Source: an uncultured Collinsella sp. (lineage in GTDB: Bacteria; Actinomycetota; Coriobacteriia; Coriobacteriales; Coriobacteriaceae). From it: a stretch of DNA of 64,000 nucleotides. Shown in pieces: positions 17,196 to 25,810 of this stretch; positions within the stretch are counted from its first letter, which is position 1; the number at the start of each line of letters is the position of its first letter. The notes beneath the pieces were generated by a model that saw only the letters and a program-made list of their open reading frames with translations, was not told the DNA's origin and ran no database searches. The position numbers were made by a program, and so were the translations under genes. Location of the stretch: assembly GCA_958413895.1 (NCBI GenBank), contig CATYVQ010000002.1, positions 83,583 to 147,582 on the forward strand, given 5' to 3'.

Positions 17196-17684
17196 TTATG
17201 CCTGCTGATAATGCAGGTGCTTCTCGTCGATATCGGCCAGGTCGCGGTCGAGGTAGCGGCGTGCGAGCCAGTTTGCCATGGGGAGGTTCTGGTCCAGATA
17301 GTTACCGCACTCCTCGGGAGCGGCACCGGGGACATCGCCCTCAAAGCCGGCGACAAACTCGAACAGCTCACGCACGAGCGACAGAATCTCCTCGCTCGTC
17401 ACCTCACCAAACACGACCAGGTAAAAGCCCGTGCGGCAGCCCATGGGGCCAAAGTAGACAATGCGGCTCGACCACTCGGCATGGTTGCGAAGGAACGTCG
17501 CGCCCAGGTGCTCGATGGTGTGGCACTCGGCCGTGTTCATGACCGGCTCCTTGTTGGGCGTGGTCAGGCGCAGGTCAAACGTGGTGACGGCGGCGCCGGT
17601 CGCCGGATCGCGGTCGATGCGGCTCACATACACGCCGGGCTCAAGCAGCAGATGGTCAACGGAAAAGCTCGCGATGCGCTCCAT
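17196..17684 (-). CDS. luxS: S-ribosylhomocysteine lyase (AI-2 synthesis)
   Basis: Cleaves S-ribosylhomocysteine to homocysteine and DPD, the precursor of autoinducer-2, in the activated methyl cycle. The 162 residues match LuxS length. The metal motif HTIEH lies at residues 55-59 (His55 and His59), the third ligand Cys at about 126 (EECGNY), and the catalytic Cys at about 83 (GPMGCRTGFYL). The ATG follows GAGAGGATCTGCC. It is a single-gene unit with its own terminator; no pfs gene is in the window. Confidence 0.95.
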   Translation of the reverse strand: MERIASFSVDHLLLEPGVYVSRIDRDPATGAAVTTFDLRLTTPNKEPVMNTAECHTIEHLGATFLRNHAEWSSRIVYFGPMGCRTGFYLVVFGEVTSEEILSLVRELFEFVAGFEGDVPGAAPEECGNYLDQNLPMANWLARRYLDRDLADIDEKHLHYQQA

Positions 17685-17759
17685 GGCAGATCCTCTCGAT
17701 AGTCAAATTGGGACGGGCTCTTTTAGCTGGTCGCAACAATCCCACTCATGATAGCAGTC

Positions 17760-17798
17760 AAAAAAGCCCCGTCCCAAATGACTACTTTGGGACGGGGC
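17760..17798 (-). terminator. Rho-independent terminator of the ROK kinase transcript
   Basis: A perfect 13-bp stem (gccccgtcccaaa / tttgggacggggc) is followed on the minus strand by TTTTTT. It ends the long leftward sugar transcript before luxS. The space 17799-17913 holds nothing else I can identify. Confidence 0.9.
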
Positions 17799-17913
17799 GC
17801 CGCGCAGCCGATAATATCGAGCGTTCAGCATCTAGTTTTCTAACCCGGCAGCGACTGCAATCGCCACCGGGTCAATCGCAATAATCGCCACCAGACCAAT
17901 CGATGGCCTGCAC

Positions 17914-18852
17914 TTACAGCACCTGCAAACAAGTTGCGACGGCACCGTAGATATTGGCGTCGTTACCCAGCTGCGCCGGGACCACGTGCGGACGAGGCAT
18001 ATCTTTCAGAAAACCAGTGTAGTGCGCCATGACGTCATCCATCTTACGGTCGAGCGCCTCGAACAGCGCGGGATGGCAGCTGATGCCACCACCAATCGCG
18101 AAGACTGCCGGGTCGATGACGCACTGCAGATTCACAAGCACACGATCAAACAGCTCAGCATAGGCATCCAATCCGCGCTGCACGGCGGCGACTTCGGACG
18201 CGCTCCCGTGCTCCAGTAGCTCGAAGATCCGTCGGCCATCGAGGGCCTCCAGTTCAGCTTCATCCGAAATGCCAAGTTCGACTGCCACGAGATTCTGCAG
18301 GCCGTGCCATCCGCTCGAAGTCGCGAACGTATCACGATGATCAAGCGGTTCGCTTACGTTGTTGGACAGGAAGCTGAACTCGCCCGCGAAGCCGCCCGCA
18401 CCCGTCAGCACCCGGCCGTCAACCACGATGCCTCCGCCGATGCCCGTACCGATTACCGCCACGCAGCCCACGTCCACGCCGCGCAACGCACCGGCGGCGT
18501 ACTCGCCAAGCGCACAGCTTTTGCCGTCGTTGACAACGATCACGGGAAGCCCCAGCCGTTCGCGCAGCACTCGACCAAGCGGAAACCCGTCCATGTACGG
18601 CAGCGCACCACCGCGATGGATCGTCCCGTCTGGATCGACCTCGTAACTGAAGATGCCACCCGGGGCCGAGCTGCCCACGCCTACAACCCGTTCGCGATAC
18701 GGCCCTACGAGTGCCGCGAGCGCGTCGACCAGCTGGTCGGCCGAGACGAACGCCGTCGGAATCGAACCACGGTCACCAAACTCGTAGTTCTCATTCACAA
18801 TCGCCCATTTGACGCTCGTTCCGCCGATATCAATTCCAAACAGCTGCCTCAT
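17914..18852 (-). CDS. ROK-family sugar kinase
   Basis: 312 residues from the ATG at 18852 (GAGAGGGGAG upstream). N-terminal ATP-binding motif FGIDIGGTSVKW, catalytic Asp in VVNDGKSCALGEY, and GTGIGGGIVVDGRVLTGAGG are typical of ROK kinases. The usual zinc motif CxCGxxGCxE is absent: after FAGEFSF the sequence runs into a Ser/Asn/Asp-rich stretch. This places it in a zinc-less ROK subgroup, where substrate is hard to predict; glucose, allose or an aminosugar are possible. It lies 26 bases after the YczE-like gene. A longer frame reaching into that gene was rejected. Confidence 0.8.
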   Translation of the reverse strand: MRQLFGIDIGGTSVKWAIVNENYEFGDRGSIPTAFVSADQLVDALAALVGPYRERVVGVGSSAPGGIFSYEVDPDGTIHRGGALPYMDGFPLGRVLRERLGLPVIVVNDGKSCALGEYAAGALRGVDVGCVAVIGTGIGGGIVVDGRVLTGAGGFAGEFSFLSNNVSEPLDHRDTFATSSGWHGLQNLVAVELGISDEAELEALDGRRIFELLEHGSASEVAAVQRGLDAYAELFDRVLVNLQCVIDPAVFAIGGGISCHPALFEALDRKMDDVMAHYTGFLKDMPRPHVVPAQLGNDANIYGAVATCLQVL

Positions 18853-18878
18853 GGCCGCTCCCCTCTCGCTCAATGCGT

Positions 18879-19508
18879 CTACATGCTCGCAGACTCTTCC
18901 ATAAAGGCCATAAGCCTGCAGTTGAGCAGACGACCCCAAAACGTGCAGATACCGCCCGCCAGGAGCGCGGCGGCTACGGTGCCGATACCGATGCCCACCA
19001 CAGAACCCGTACGCACAAGCCCGTAGACCAGTGCGATGCACACACAGCCCCCGTCAAAGAAATACTTCGCTTTGCCAAATTCACAGTGAAACACCTGGGA
19101 GAGCGTCTGCACCATGTCGTCGGGCGCCACGGGGACGAGCCGCGCGGAAACGATCAGCGTCACGCCGAGCGCCGTGAACGATACGGCGATGACCAGCATG
19201 ACCAGGCCATCGATAAGTCCCGTTGCGGTAAATGGAAACAGCCAGATATCCAGCACGTCGATGAAAACGCTAAACAGCAGACTGACGGGTATCTGCAAGA
19301 GAATCTTGACATCCGGGTAGCGCACCAGGAGAAGCTGGGCAACCACGAATACGCAATACACGATAAACGATGCCGTACCGAGGCTCAAACCCTCGATGAT
19401 ATACATCAGGTACGGCACCGTACTCATGGGCGCAATACCAAGCCCCGTGCGTGTATTCATTACAACGCCGCAGCTCAGGAACAGAATCCCACATACGTAG
19501 ACCATCAT
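18879..19508 (-). CDS. YczE/YitT-like membrane protein
   Basis: 209 residues with five hydrophobic helices. NTRTGLGIAPMSTVPYLM is the YczE-type signature. Members of this family are predicted transporters or membrane helpers with no firm function. The start used is ATG-ATG at 19508, which has no ribosome binding site. In the same frame an upstream ATG at 19532 has a good site (GAGAGGG) but reaches a TAG after two codons, so the gene may have lost its native start. It is placed between the FGGY-kinase and ROK genes in the same direction, which may mean co-transcription. Confidence 0.65.
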   Translation of the reverse strand: MMVYVCGILFLSCGVVMNTRTGLGIAPMSTVPYLMYIIEGLSLGTASFIVYCVFVVAQLLLVRYPDVKILLQIPVSLLFSVFIDVLDIWLFPFTATGLIDGLVMLVIAVSFTALGVTLIVSARLVPVAPDDMVQTLSQVFHCEFGKAKYFFDGGCVCIALVYGLVRTGSVVGIGIGTVAAALLAGGICTFWGRLLNCRLMAFMEESASM

Positions 19509-19644
19509 TCGACGCGTTGGACTCTACCGCATCACATCACCCTCTCGTTCGCATCTTTACCTATCGGCACGAATAGCGCTCCGTGACATCGCCCCAGGGC
19601 GTCACTCGTACGCATTGCCGCGACTCTACCGTGGCATTACGCAT

Positions 19645-21129
19645 TTAGTACGAGATAGTCGCCTCGACGGCATGGCGCCAGCCGGCGATCTTTTTGGCTC
19701 GCTCGTCAGCGGGCATCGACGGCTCCACGATGCCACGGGCGCCGTAGACGTCGACGACATCGCGCGTATACATGCCCAGCGCGATACCGCAGGCCCAAGC
19801 CGCGCCCAGGCCGCTCATCTCGTCGTTGCTCGCGATGCGGATGGGCGAGCCAACCAAGTCGCTCTCAAACTGCATCAGGTACGCGTCGCGCGTGGGGCCG
19901 CCGTCAACACGAAGCTCGGCAAGTGCCGCGCCCGAATCCTCGACCATTGCGTCAATTACGTCAAAGATTTGATAGGCAATCGATTCGTCTGCAGCTTTTA
20001 CGAACTCCGCGCGACCCGTGGTGCGCGTCATGCCAAAGACGCAGCCCTCGGCGTCGCTCGCCCAGTGCGGCGCGCCCAAGCCGGTAAACGCCGGCACAAA
20101 GTAGACACGACTCGCCGGATTGGCGGCGTAGCACAAGTCGGTGACTTCCTCGGGATTATTAATGAGCTCCAGGTCGTCGCGCAGCCACGTCTTGACGGCG
20201 CCGGCATAGCTCACGTTGCCCTCGAGCACGTACTCGGTCACGCCGTCCATGCGCCATGCGAGCGAGCTCGAAAGCCCGTGCGAGCTGGCGACAAACTCGT
20301 TGCCGACGTTCATCATGACCGAGCTACCGGTGCCATAGGTCGCTTTGGCCATGCCGCGGCTGTGGCAACCCTGCGCAAACAGGGCCGCATGGCTGTCGCC
20401 CAGCACGCCGTGTACCGGCACGGGTGCGGGCAAAAAGCCATCCAGGTCCGTTGTGCCAAACAGACCGTCGGAATCGGTCACCTGCGGCAGGCAGGCCGGA
20501 TCGATGCCAAAGGCCTCGCACACCGGCTCGCTCCAGCAGCCACGGCGCAGGTCGAAGAGCTGCGTGCGGCTGGCATTGGACCAGTCACAGCGAAACTCCG
20601 CGCCGCCCGTGAGCGTCCAGACCACCCAGGCATCGATGGTGCCCAGACACAGCTCACCCGACGCCGCGGCCTCGGCAGCCGCCGGAACGTTCGCGAGGAT
20701 CCAAGCCATCTTGCCCGCCGGATAGTAGGGCGAGAGCACCAGGCCCGTTGTGTCACGTACCAGCTCTGCCACGCCTTCGCGCGCCGCAAGCTCGTCACAC
20801 AGCTCGCGGGCGCGGGCACACTGCCACACCACGGCGTCGCACAGCGGCTCGCCCGTCGTGCGGTTCCAGGCAACGGTGGTCTCGCGCTGGTTGGAGATGC
20901 CAATACCGGCAATGTCGGCCGGATTGACCCCGGTCTCCTCCACCACGGCACGCGCCACGGCCAACACGTTGGCGGCGATCTCGACCGGATCATGGCTCAC
21001 CCAGCCGGCATCATTGACAATCTGGCGATGCGAGCGGTCGGCACGATGAATCAGATGGCCGCCCTCGTCCACCAGCAGCGCCTTCGTGCCCTGCGTGGAT
21101 TGATCGATTCCGATGATGTAGCGGCCCAT
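19645..21129 (-). CDS. FGGY-family carbohydrate kinase, glycerol-kinase-like
   Basis: 494 residues. The FGGY ATP-binding start YIIGIDQSTQGTKAL, GISNQRETTVAWNRTTG, SNASRTQLFDL and the C-terminal signature VPAFTGLGAPHW are all close to bacterial glycerol kinases. Expected reaction: phosphorylation of glycerol or of a small ketose. Context argues for the second: it follows a split transketolase and a FucI-like isomerase under a LacI repressor, and no glycerol facilitator or glycerol-3-phosphate dehydrogenase is nearby. The ATG at 21129 has AAAGGGG upstream; an earlier TTG was rejected. I leave the gene symbol blank because the substrate is uncertain. Confidence 0.8.
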   Translation of the reverse strand: MGRYIIGIDQSTQGTKALLVDEGGHLIHRADRSHRQIVNDAGWVSHDPVEIAANVLAVARAVVEETGVNPADIAGIGISNQRETTVAWNRTTGEPLCDAVVWQCARARELCDELAAREGVAELVRDTTGLVLSPYYPAGKMAWILANVPAAAEAAASGELCLGTIDAWVVWTLTGGAEFRCDWSNASRTQLFDLRRGCWSEPVCEAFGIDPACLPQVTDSDGLFGTTDLDGFLPAPVPVHGVLGDSHAALFAQGCHSRGMAKATYGTGSSVMMNVGNEFVASSHGLSSSLAWRMDGVTEYVLEGNVSYAGAVKTWLRDDLELINNPEEVTDLCYAANPASRVYFVPAFTGLGAPHWASDAEGCVFGMTRTTGRAEFVKAADESIAYQIFDVIDAMVEDSGAALAELRVDGGPTRDAYLMQFESDLVGSPIRIASNDEMSGLGAAWACGIALGMYTRDVVDVYGARGIVEPSMPADERAKKIAGWRHAVEATISY

Positions 21130-21148
21130 GGCCACCCCTTTCAAAACG

Positions 21149-21181
21149 AATGTGACAAAGGGACTGTCCCTTTGTCACATT
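21149..21181. repeat. Perfect palindrome inside the sugar operon
   Basis: aatgtgacaaaggga and tccctttgtcacatt form a perfect 15-bp stem around ctg, in the 56-base gap between the FGGY kinase and transketolase genes. It has no U tract on either side. It is the most regular member of the GGGAC-core family and may act as an mRNA processing or stability element. Confidence 0.7.
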
Positions 21182-21185
21182 CCAA

Positions 21186-22127
21186 TTACTCTGCGGGAAG
21201 GAACTCGGCAACGGTCTTGGCAATGCCTTCGCCAGTGAGACCGTAGTGCGCAAAGACCTCGGGGCTCGTGCCGGTGATGACCGGCGCGTCGGGCAGACTC
21301 AGGCACTTGACCGGACGCGGGCAATGCTCGCCCACGACCTGCGCGACCATGGAGCCCAGGCCGCCAAAGGGGCTGTGCTCCTCGACGGTCACGACGACGC
21401 GCGTGGCACCGGCGGCCTCGATCACGGCCTCGGCATCGAGCGGCTTGACGCAGTACATGTCGAGCACGGTGGCGGAGATGCCCTGCTCGGCGAGCAGATC
21501 AGCGGCGTCCACGGCATGGCGGACCATCTCGCCGGTGGCGACAATCGTCACATCGGTGCCGCGACGCACCCAGGTGGCGCGGTCCATCTGGAACGGGCAC
21601 TCGTCCTGGGTATACACGTCCTCGACCGGGTTGCGGCCCACGCGGATATAGGCCGGCTTGTTGTCGGCAACCAGTGCGCGCACGAGCTCGGCAGTCTGAA
21701 AACGATCGCTCGGCAGATACACGCGCATGTTGGGAATCGCGCTCATGGCAGCGATATCCTGCGCGGAGTGATGGCTCATGCCCAGAGCGCCGTAGGACAC
21801 GCCGCCCGAAATGCCGATGAGCTTGACGTTGGTGTTGGAGTACGAGACGTCGACCTTGCACTGCTCATACGAGCGCGTGGTCACAAAGGACGCCGGCGAG
21901 GCGGCCCAGGCCTTCTTGCCGCACGAAGCCATGCCGGCGGCGATACTCACCAGGTCCTGCTCGGCGATGCCGACCTCGACGGACTGCTGGGGATACTGAT
22001 CGAAGAACGGCGTGAGCGATGCGGAGCCGCGGGAGTCGGAGCACAGGACGACGATGTCCTTATCGGTCTCGGCGGCCTCGAGCAGCGTGTCGCAGATAAC
22101 CTTGCGGTTGGCGATCTTGTTAGCCAT
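21186..22127 (-). CDS. Transketolase, C-terminal subunit
   Basis: 313 residues covering the pyrimidine-binding and C-terminal domains of transketolase. SVEVGIAEQDLVSIAAGMA contains the catalytic Glu that activates thiamine diphosphate. The ATG at 22127 overlaps the stop of the N-terminal subunit gene by eight bases, giving translational coupling and presumably a 1:1 complex. Split transketolases of this kind serve either the pentose phosphate pathway or dedicated sugar pathways; the isomerase and kinase beside it suggest the second. Confidence 0.92.
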   Translation of the reverse strand: MANKIANRKVICDTLLEAAETDKDIVVLCSDSRGSASLTPFFDQYPQQSVEVGIAEQDLVSIAAGMASCGKKAWAASPASFVTTRSYEQCKVDVSYSNTNVKLIGISGGVSYGALGMSHHSAQDIAAMSAIPNMRVYLPSDRFQTAELVRALVADNKPAYIRVGRNPVEDVYTQDECPFQMDRATWVRRGTDVTIVATGEMVRHAVDAADLLAEQGISATVLDMYCVKPLDAEAVIEAAGATRVVVTVEEHSPFGGLGSMVAQVVGEHCPRPVKCLSLPDAPVITGTSPEVFAHYGLTGEGIAKTVAEFLPAE

Positions 22128-22956
22128 TGATGGCCTCCTTATGGGCAGCGAAATCGGCGATGATCTGGGCATATTCCTCATCGTTGGGCAGGTGGTGATG
22201 CCAGCCGGCCTTGTCCTCCATGACAGGCGAGCCATAGCCCTTCACCGTGTTGAGAATGATGACCGTGGGCTTTCCGCTGGTCTCGGCCGCAAGCGTCAGC
22301 GCGGCATCGATGGCCTGGACGTCGTTGCCCGGAATGGAGAGCACATTCCAGCCGAAGGCGGCCCAGCGCTCCTCCTGCGAATCCTGCTTCATGACGTCCT
22401 CGGTGCAACCGCTGATCTGCAGGCGGTTGCGGTCCACGAGCGCGCACAGGTTATCGAGCTGGTAGTTGCCGCCGCTCATGGCGCCCTCCCAGACCGAGCC
22501 CTCGGCAAGCTCGCCGTCGCCCATGATGGTGTAGACGCGATAGTCGCGGCCGTCCATCTTGCCGGCGAGCGCCATGCCCACGGCCACGGGCAGGCCGTGA
22601 CCCAGCGAGCCCGAGTTCATCTCGATGCCCTTGAGCTTGTTGTTGGGGTGGCCGATGTAGGGGCTGCCGAACTTGGAGAAGCGGGCCTTGACGTCGTCGA
22701 GGTCGAGATAGCCCTCGTGGCAAAGCACCGCGTAGTAAGCCTCCATGGCGTGGCCCTTGGAGAGCACGAAGCGGTCGCGGTTGGGATCGTCGACGGTCTC
22801 GGGCGAAATGTTGAGGTGGTTGGCGTAGAGGGTCATGAGGGCGTCAATCACCGACATGTCGCCGCCGATGTGGCCGCCGGCGCCAGCCATGATGATATCG
22901 ACGCAATCGCGGCGAAGGTCCCAACGCAGGGACTCAAGCTCTTCGATAGTTGCCAT
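22120..22956 (-). CDS. Transketolase, N-terminal (thiamine diphosphate-binding) subunit
   Basis: 278 residues. GHIGGDMSVIDALMTLY and the thiamine-diphosphate motif GDGELAEGSVWEGA are clear, and LDNLCALVDRNRLQISG completes the signature. It forms the other half of a two-subunit transketolase with the product of the overlapping downstream gene. It starts two bases after the stop of the isomerase gene, so the three are one transcription and translation unit. Confidence 0.93.
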   Translation of the reverse strand: MATIEELESLRWDLRRDCVDIIMAGAGGHIGGDMSVIDALMTLYANHLNISPETVDDPNRDRFVLSKGHAMEAYYAVLCHEGYLDLDDVKARFSKFGSPYIGHPNNKLKGIEMNSGSLGHGLPVAVGMALAGKMDGRDYRVYTIMGDGELAEGSVWEGAMSGGNYQLDNLCALVDRNRLQISGCTEDVMKQDSQEERWAAFGWNVLSIPGNDVQAIDAALTLAAETSGKPTVIILNTVKGYGSPVMEDKAGWHHHLPNDEEYAQIIADFAAHKEAING

Positions 22957-22958
22957 TT

Positions 22959-24359
22959 CTACTCTCCTCGCAGGTAGGCTTTGACGTCTTCTTCAATCGG
23001 GTCGTATAAGTCGGGGGCGATGCCGATATACTTGCACGCCTCGTAGAGCACCGGCACCACGTTGGCATGAATGGCGACGCAGTGGTGGATGTAGGGACCC
23101 TCAACGATCTTGGCCTCGAGGCGCTTGAGGTTGTCGACCTCGACCCACAGATAGGTGCCCATGCCGGCCGGGCCGTCGATGCCGCGGGCGTTGCCCAGCA
23201 GCAGCGAGTACTCGCCGTTGTCGCCGTCAAAGCGGGCAAGGGTGAGGTCGCCGTGCTTGGCCTCGGCCGTCAGCGCGCCGGGGTGATCGAAAGCCAGCGG
23301 GTAGGTGAGCTTGGGCTTGACGGCCGCGCAGCTGCAGGGCCAGGGGCCGCAATGCTGCAGCAGCTCGCCGTTCTCGTTATCGGGATGGCGCACGGTCCAG
23401 TCGGCGAACATGCCGCGATGACGGCCCAGGTCGGCGGCCTCGACCATCAGCGCGGTGATGGCGCCATGGATGTCGGTCTCGCATGCGATAGGGATGCCCA
23501 TCTCGTTGAGGATGGCGTTGGCGGCGCAGGGCATAATGCCCAACTCATCCTGCAGAGCGTTCCAGCACTGAATGGCGCCGGCGTTGCAGCCATACTTCTC
23601 GACCAGACGCTTCATGGCAATGGCAAGACCGGCGACCGCGGGGACCTTGTCCTCGGGGATGCAGATCTCAAAGCTGTCGCTGATGTGGGCAAGCATGGCG
23701 GCCATGGCCTGCTCGTCAGCCTGGGCGTCGCGCACAGCCTGGACAAGCTCGGTCATGGGGATAGGCGAAAGCTGGATGTTGAACTTCTCGAGCAGCTCAC
23801 CCTCGTTGCACATGGTCGACCAGAAGTCGAACGGGCGAGTGGCCATCTGCAGGATGCGGGTGTGCTTGAAGGTCTTGACCACGTTGCACACGGCCAAGAA
23901 GTCCCAAACGCCGCGCTCGAACTCGGGGTCGGTCAGACGGCAGTTGGTCATGTAGGTGAAGGGAACCTGGAAGCGGCGCAGGACCTTGCCGGTGGCGAAC
24001 AGGCCGCACTGGCTATCGCGCAGGCGTGTGCCGTCGGGCTCGGGGCGCTCGTCGCGCGGGCCCCACAACAGTACGGGTAGACCGAGCTCGCGGGCAAGGC
24101 GAGCGCAAACGTACTCGGTGCCAAAGTTGGCGTGGCACAGCATAATGCCATCGACGCCCTCAGCACGGAATTTCTTGACGATGGGCTCGATATGGCTGTC
24201 GTCGAACAGCAGGCCCTCTTCATTGATGTCGTCGATATCCACGATGTCGACGCCGATCTCGCGCAGGCGATCAGCCGTCAGGCCGCGATACTTGATTGCG
24301 TCCGGCGCGCTAAAGATACTGCGGCGCGTGGGCACAAAGCCGAGCTTGATCTTATCCAT
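22959..24359 (-). CDS. L-fucose/L-arabinose isomerase-like protein
   Basis: 466 residues, shorter than classical FucI (about 590) and nearer the second group of fucose-isomerase-like proteins. Visible stretches are LGFVPTRRSIF at the start, GIMLCHANFGTEYVC, IQCWNALQDELGIMPCAAN, and ACETDIHGAITALM, whose Glu and Asp probably bind the catalytic Mn2+. A late His (IHHCVAIHANVVPVL) completes a plausible metal site. It should interconvert an aldose and a ketose. Substrate unknown. It is the first gene of the LacI-controlled operon, with GGGGAGGACGTAC before the ATG. Confidence 0.75.
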   Translation of the reverse strand: MDKIKLGFVPTRRSIFSAPDAIKYRGLTADRLREIGVDIVDIDDINEEGLLFDDSHIEPIVKKFRAEGVDGIMLCHANFGTEYVCARLARELGLPVLLWGPRDERPEPDGTRLRDSQCGLFATGKVLRRFQVPFTYMTNCRLTDPEFERGVWDFLAVCNVVKTFKHTRILQMATRPFDFWSTMCNEGELLEKFNIQLSPIPMTELVQAVRDAQADEQAMAAMLAHISDSFEICIPEDKVPAVAGLAIAMKRLVEKYGCNAGAIQCWNALQDELGIMPCAANAILNEMGIPIACETDIHGAITALMVEAADLGRHRGMFADWTVRHPDNENGELLQHCGPWPCSCAAVKPKLTYPLAFDHPGALTAEAKHGDLTLARFDGDNGEYSLLLGNARGIDGPAGMGTYLWVEVDNLKRLEAKIVEGPYIHHCVAIHANVVPVLYEACKYIGIAPDLYDPIEEDVKAYLRGE

Positions 24360-24385
24360 GTACGTCCTCCCCTAATCACATGTTC

Positions 24386-24505
24386 AGTAAACAGACGCAT
24401 GTTTCGTTTTGTTCTGTTTACTAAATGTTTTACTCTACTGTTTAGAAGTTTAACGCGAAATACCCGTAGACGGTAGAGAAATCAGCCTAAACGGTATGTA
24501 AACAG
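24386..24505 (-). promoter_or_regulatory. Repeated TAAACAG half-sites before the isomerase operon
   Basis: Five copies or near copies of TAAACAG lie in the isomerase upstream region: agtaaacaga (24386-24395) inverted with tctgtttact (24413-24422), ctgtttag (24438-24445), cctaaac (24486-24492) and gtaaacag (24498-24505). Similar sites stand before the lacI-type gene itself (ctaaacaga at 25711-25719). They are good candidate operators for the adjacent LacI-family repressor. I cannot place the -10 and -35 with confidence. Confidence 0.55.
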
Positions 24506-24525
24506 TCTGAACATATAAGGGGAAC

Positions 24526-24554
24526 AAAAAAGAGGACCCCAAAGGACCCTCTCT
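24526..24554 (-). terminator. Terminator of the LacI-type gene
   Basis: On the minus strand an imperfect stem (AGAGG...CCTCT with partly paired interior) is followed by TTTTTT. It separates the repressor transcript from the isomerase promoter region. Confidence 0.6.
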
Positions 24555-24617
24555 TGGTAGCGTTATGTATGGTTGCCTTGCGAGCTTTGCCGCCCTGCGA
24601 CCCGGCGTTGCTTTTGT

Positions 24618-25628
24618 CTAGATCTCGCGCACGCTTTGGCGCTCGACAAAATAGGTCGACACGGCCGTCTTGCAGGTATAGCTCTTGGGGTTGCGGATGT
24701 TGCCCACCAGGCGACGCACCGCGATCTCGCCCACCTCGTGCTTGGGAACATGCACCGTGGTGAGCGGCGGGTTGGAGAAGGCGCCCAAAGACAGGTCGTC
24801 AAAGCCGATGATCGAGACATCCTCGGGCACGCGTATGCCGTGCTCGTTCAACGCACGCATGGCGCCCACGGCGAGCACGTCGTTCTCGGCAAAGAAAGCC
24901 GTCGGCAGATCGTCGCGCGAGACGTTGTCGAGCCACACGCCCATGTCGCGATAGGCACCCTCGAGCGTGGTGCCCAACGTGACACGCCATGCCGGATTGG
25001 CCTCGAGGCCCGCGTCCTCAAGCGCTTGGCGATAGCCGCGCTCGCGGTCCTTAAAGTTGCGGATCCGAAGGTCGCCCGCCAGATAGCCGATTTGCCTGTG
25101 GCCTTTCTCGATAAGGTAATCCACGGCACGCAGCACCGAATCGGTGTTGGCGATGACTACGGCATCGAAGTACTGGCGATCGCTCCAGCCGTCGAGCACA
25201 ATCAGGTGGGCGGCAGCGTCGGCGAACAGGGCGTAGTCCTCCTCGCCCAGCTCGGTACCCATCAGCACGATGGCGGCCGACGGGTCGGCGATCAGGCCCT
25301 CGACCTGCGGGCGCACGGCGTCCAGGTCGCTAAAGTCGAGCGAGACAAAGCTCGTGCTCATGCCGTGGCGACGCGCCTGGCGCTCCACGCCCTCGATGAC
25401 CGCGGGATGGAAGGTGCTCTCGTCCAGGATGGCGCCCGTCTTGCGCGCAAGCACAAACTGGATGCTCTCGAGCTGCGTCGACTGCTGATAGCCAAGCGAC
25501 TGCGCGCACTCCAGGATGACCTTGGCGGTCTCCTCGCTCACGCTGCGCTTGCGGTTGAGCGCGTTGGACACGGTTGCGGGCGAAAAGCCGGTAATGCGGC
25601 TGATCTCGCGGACGCTTGCTTTAGCCAT
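24618..25628 (-). CDS. LacI-family transcriptional repressor
   Basis: 336 residues. The N-terminal helix-turn-helix and hinge (SVREISRITGFSPATVSNALN) are canonical, and the rest is a periplasmic-binding-protein-like sensor domain (GFDDLSLGAFSNPPLTTV near the end). The ATG at 25628 follows AGGGGGAACG; an upstream extension was rejected. It reads in the same direction as the isomerase-transketolase-kinase operon and is separated from it by a terminator and a spacer full of TAAACAG sites, which also occur in its own promoter. It therefore probably represses both the operon and itself, relieved by a sugar or sugar phosphate. Confidence 0.9.
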   Translation of the reverse strand: MAKASVREISRITGFSPATVSNALNRKRSVSEETAKVILECAQSLGYQQSTQLESIQFVLARKTGAILDESTFHPAVIEGVERQARRHGMSTSFVSLDFSDLDAVRPQVEGLIADPSAAIVLMGTELGEEDYALFADAAAHLIVLDGWSDRQYFDAVVIANTDSVLRAVDYLIEKGHRQIGYLAGDLRIRNFKDRERGYRQALEDAGLEANPAWRVTLGTTLEGAYRDMGVWLDNVSRDDLPTAFFAENDVLAVGAMRALNEHGIRVPEDVSIIGFDDLSLGAFSNPPLTTVHVPKHEVGEIAVRRLVGNIRNPKSYTCKTAVSTYFVERQSVREI

Positions 25629-25710
25629 CGTTCCCCCTAGCATCGGTCGCGGCCGAGCATCGTGGCTTGACCGCCCCGTGGCTCGGCAACTAAACGACCG
25701 CAAATTCAAT

Positions 25711-25757
25711 CTAAACAGAATAGTAAATGTTTAATAGCTAGTTTAGCCTGTTGTCAA
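25711..25757 (-). promoter_or_regulatory. Candidate promoter of the LacI-type gene
   Basis: On the minus strand a perfect TTGACA (25757-25752) is followed after 15 bases by TATTAA (25736-25731), or after 17 by TTAAAC. Copies of TAAAC overlap and follow it, which fits autorepression. The rest of the 182-base gap up to the GH1 stop at 25811 holds nothing else I can identify. Confidence 0.45.
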
Positions 25758-25810
25758 GCGAAGTGGCACGACTATTCCCCCAACGGGCGCATTTGTCCAT
25801 CTTAACGTTA

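Noticed and set aside
18852..19041. N-terminal extension of the ROK kinase to 19041
   Set aside because: It would overlap the YczE-like gene by about 160 bases, and the ATG at 18852 has a good ribosome site and starts right at the conserved ATP-binding motif.
22959..24359. Classical L-fucose isomerase FucI and a fucose pathway
   Set aside because: The protein is about 120 residues too short and there is no fuculose aldolase or lactaldehyde reductase nearby. The substrate is left open.
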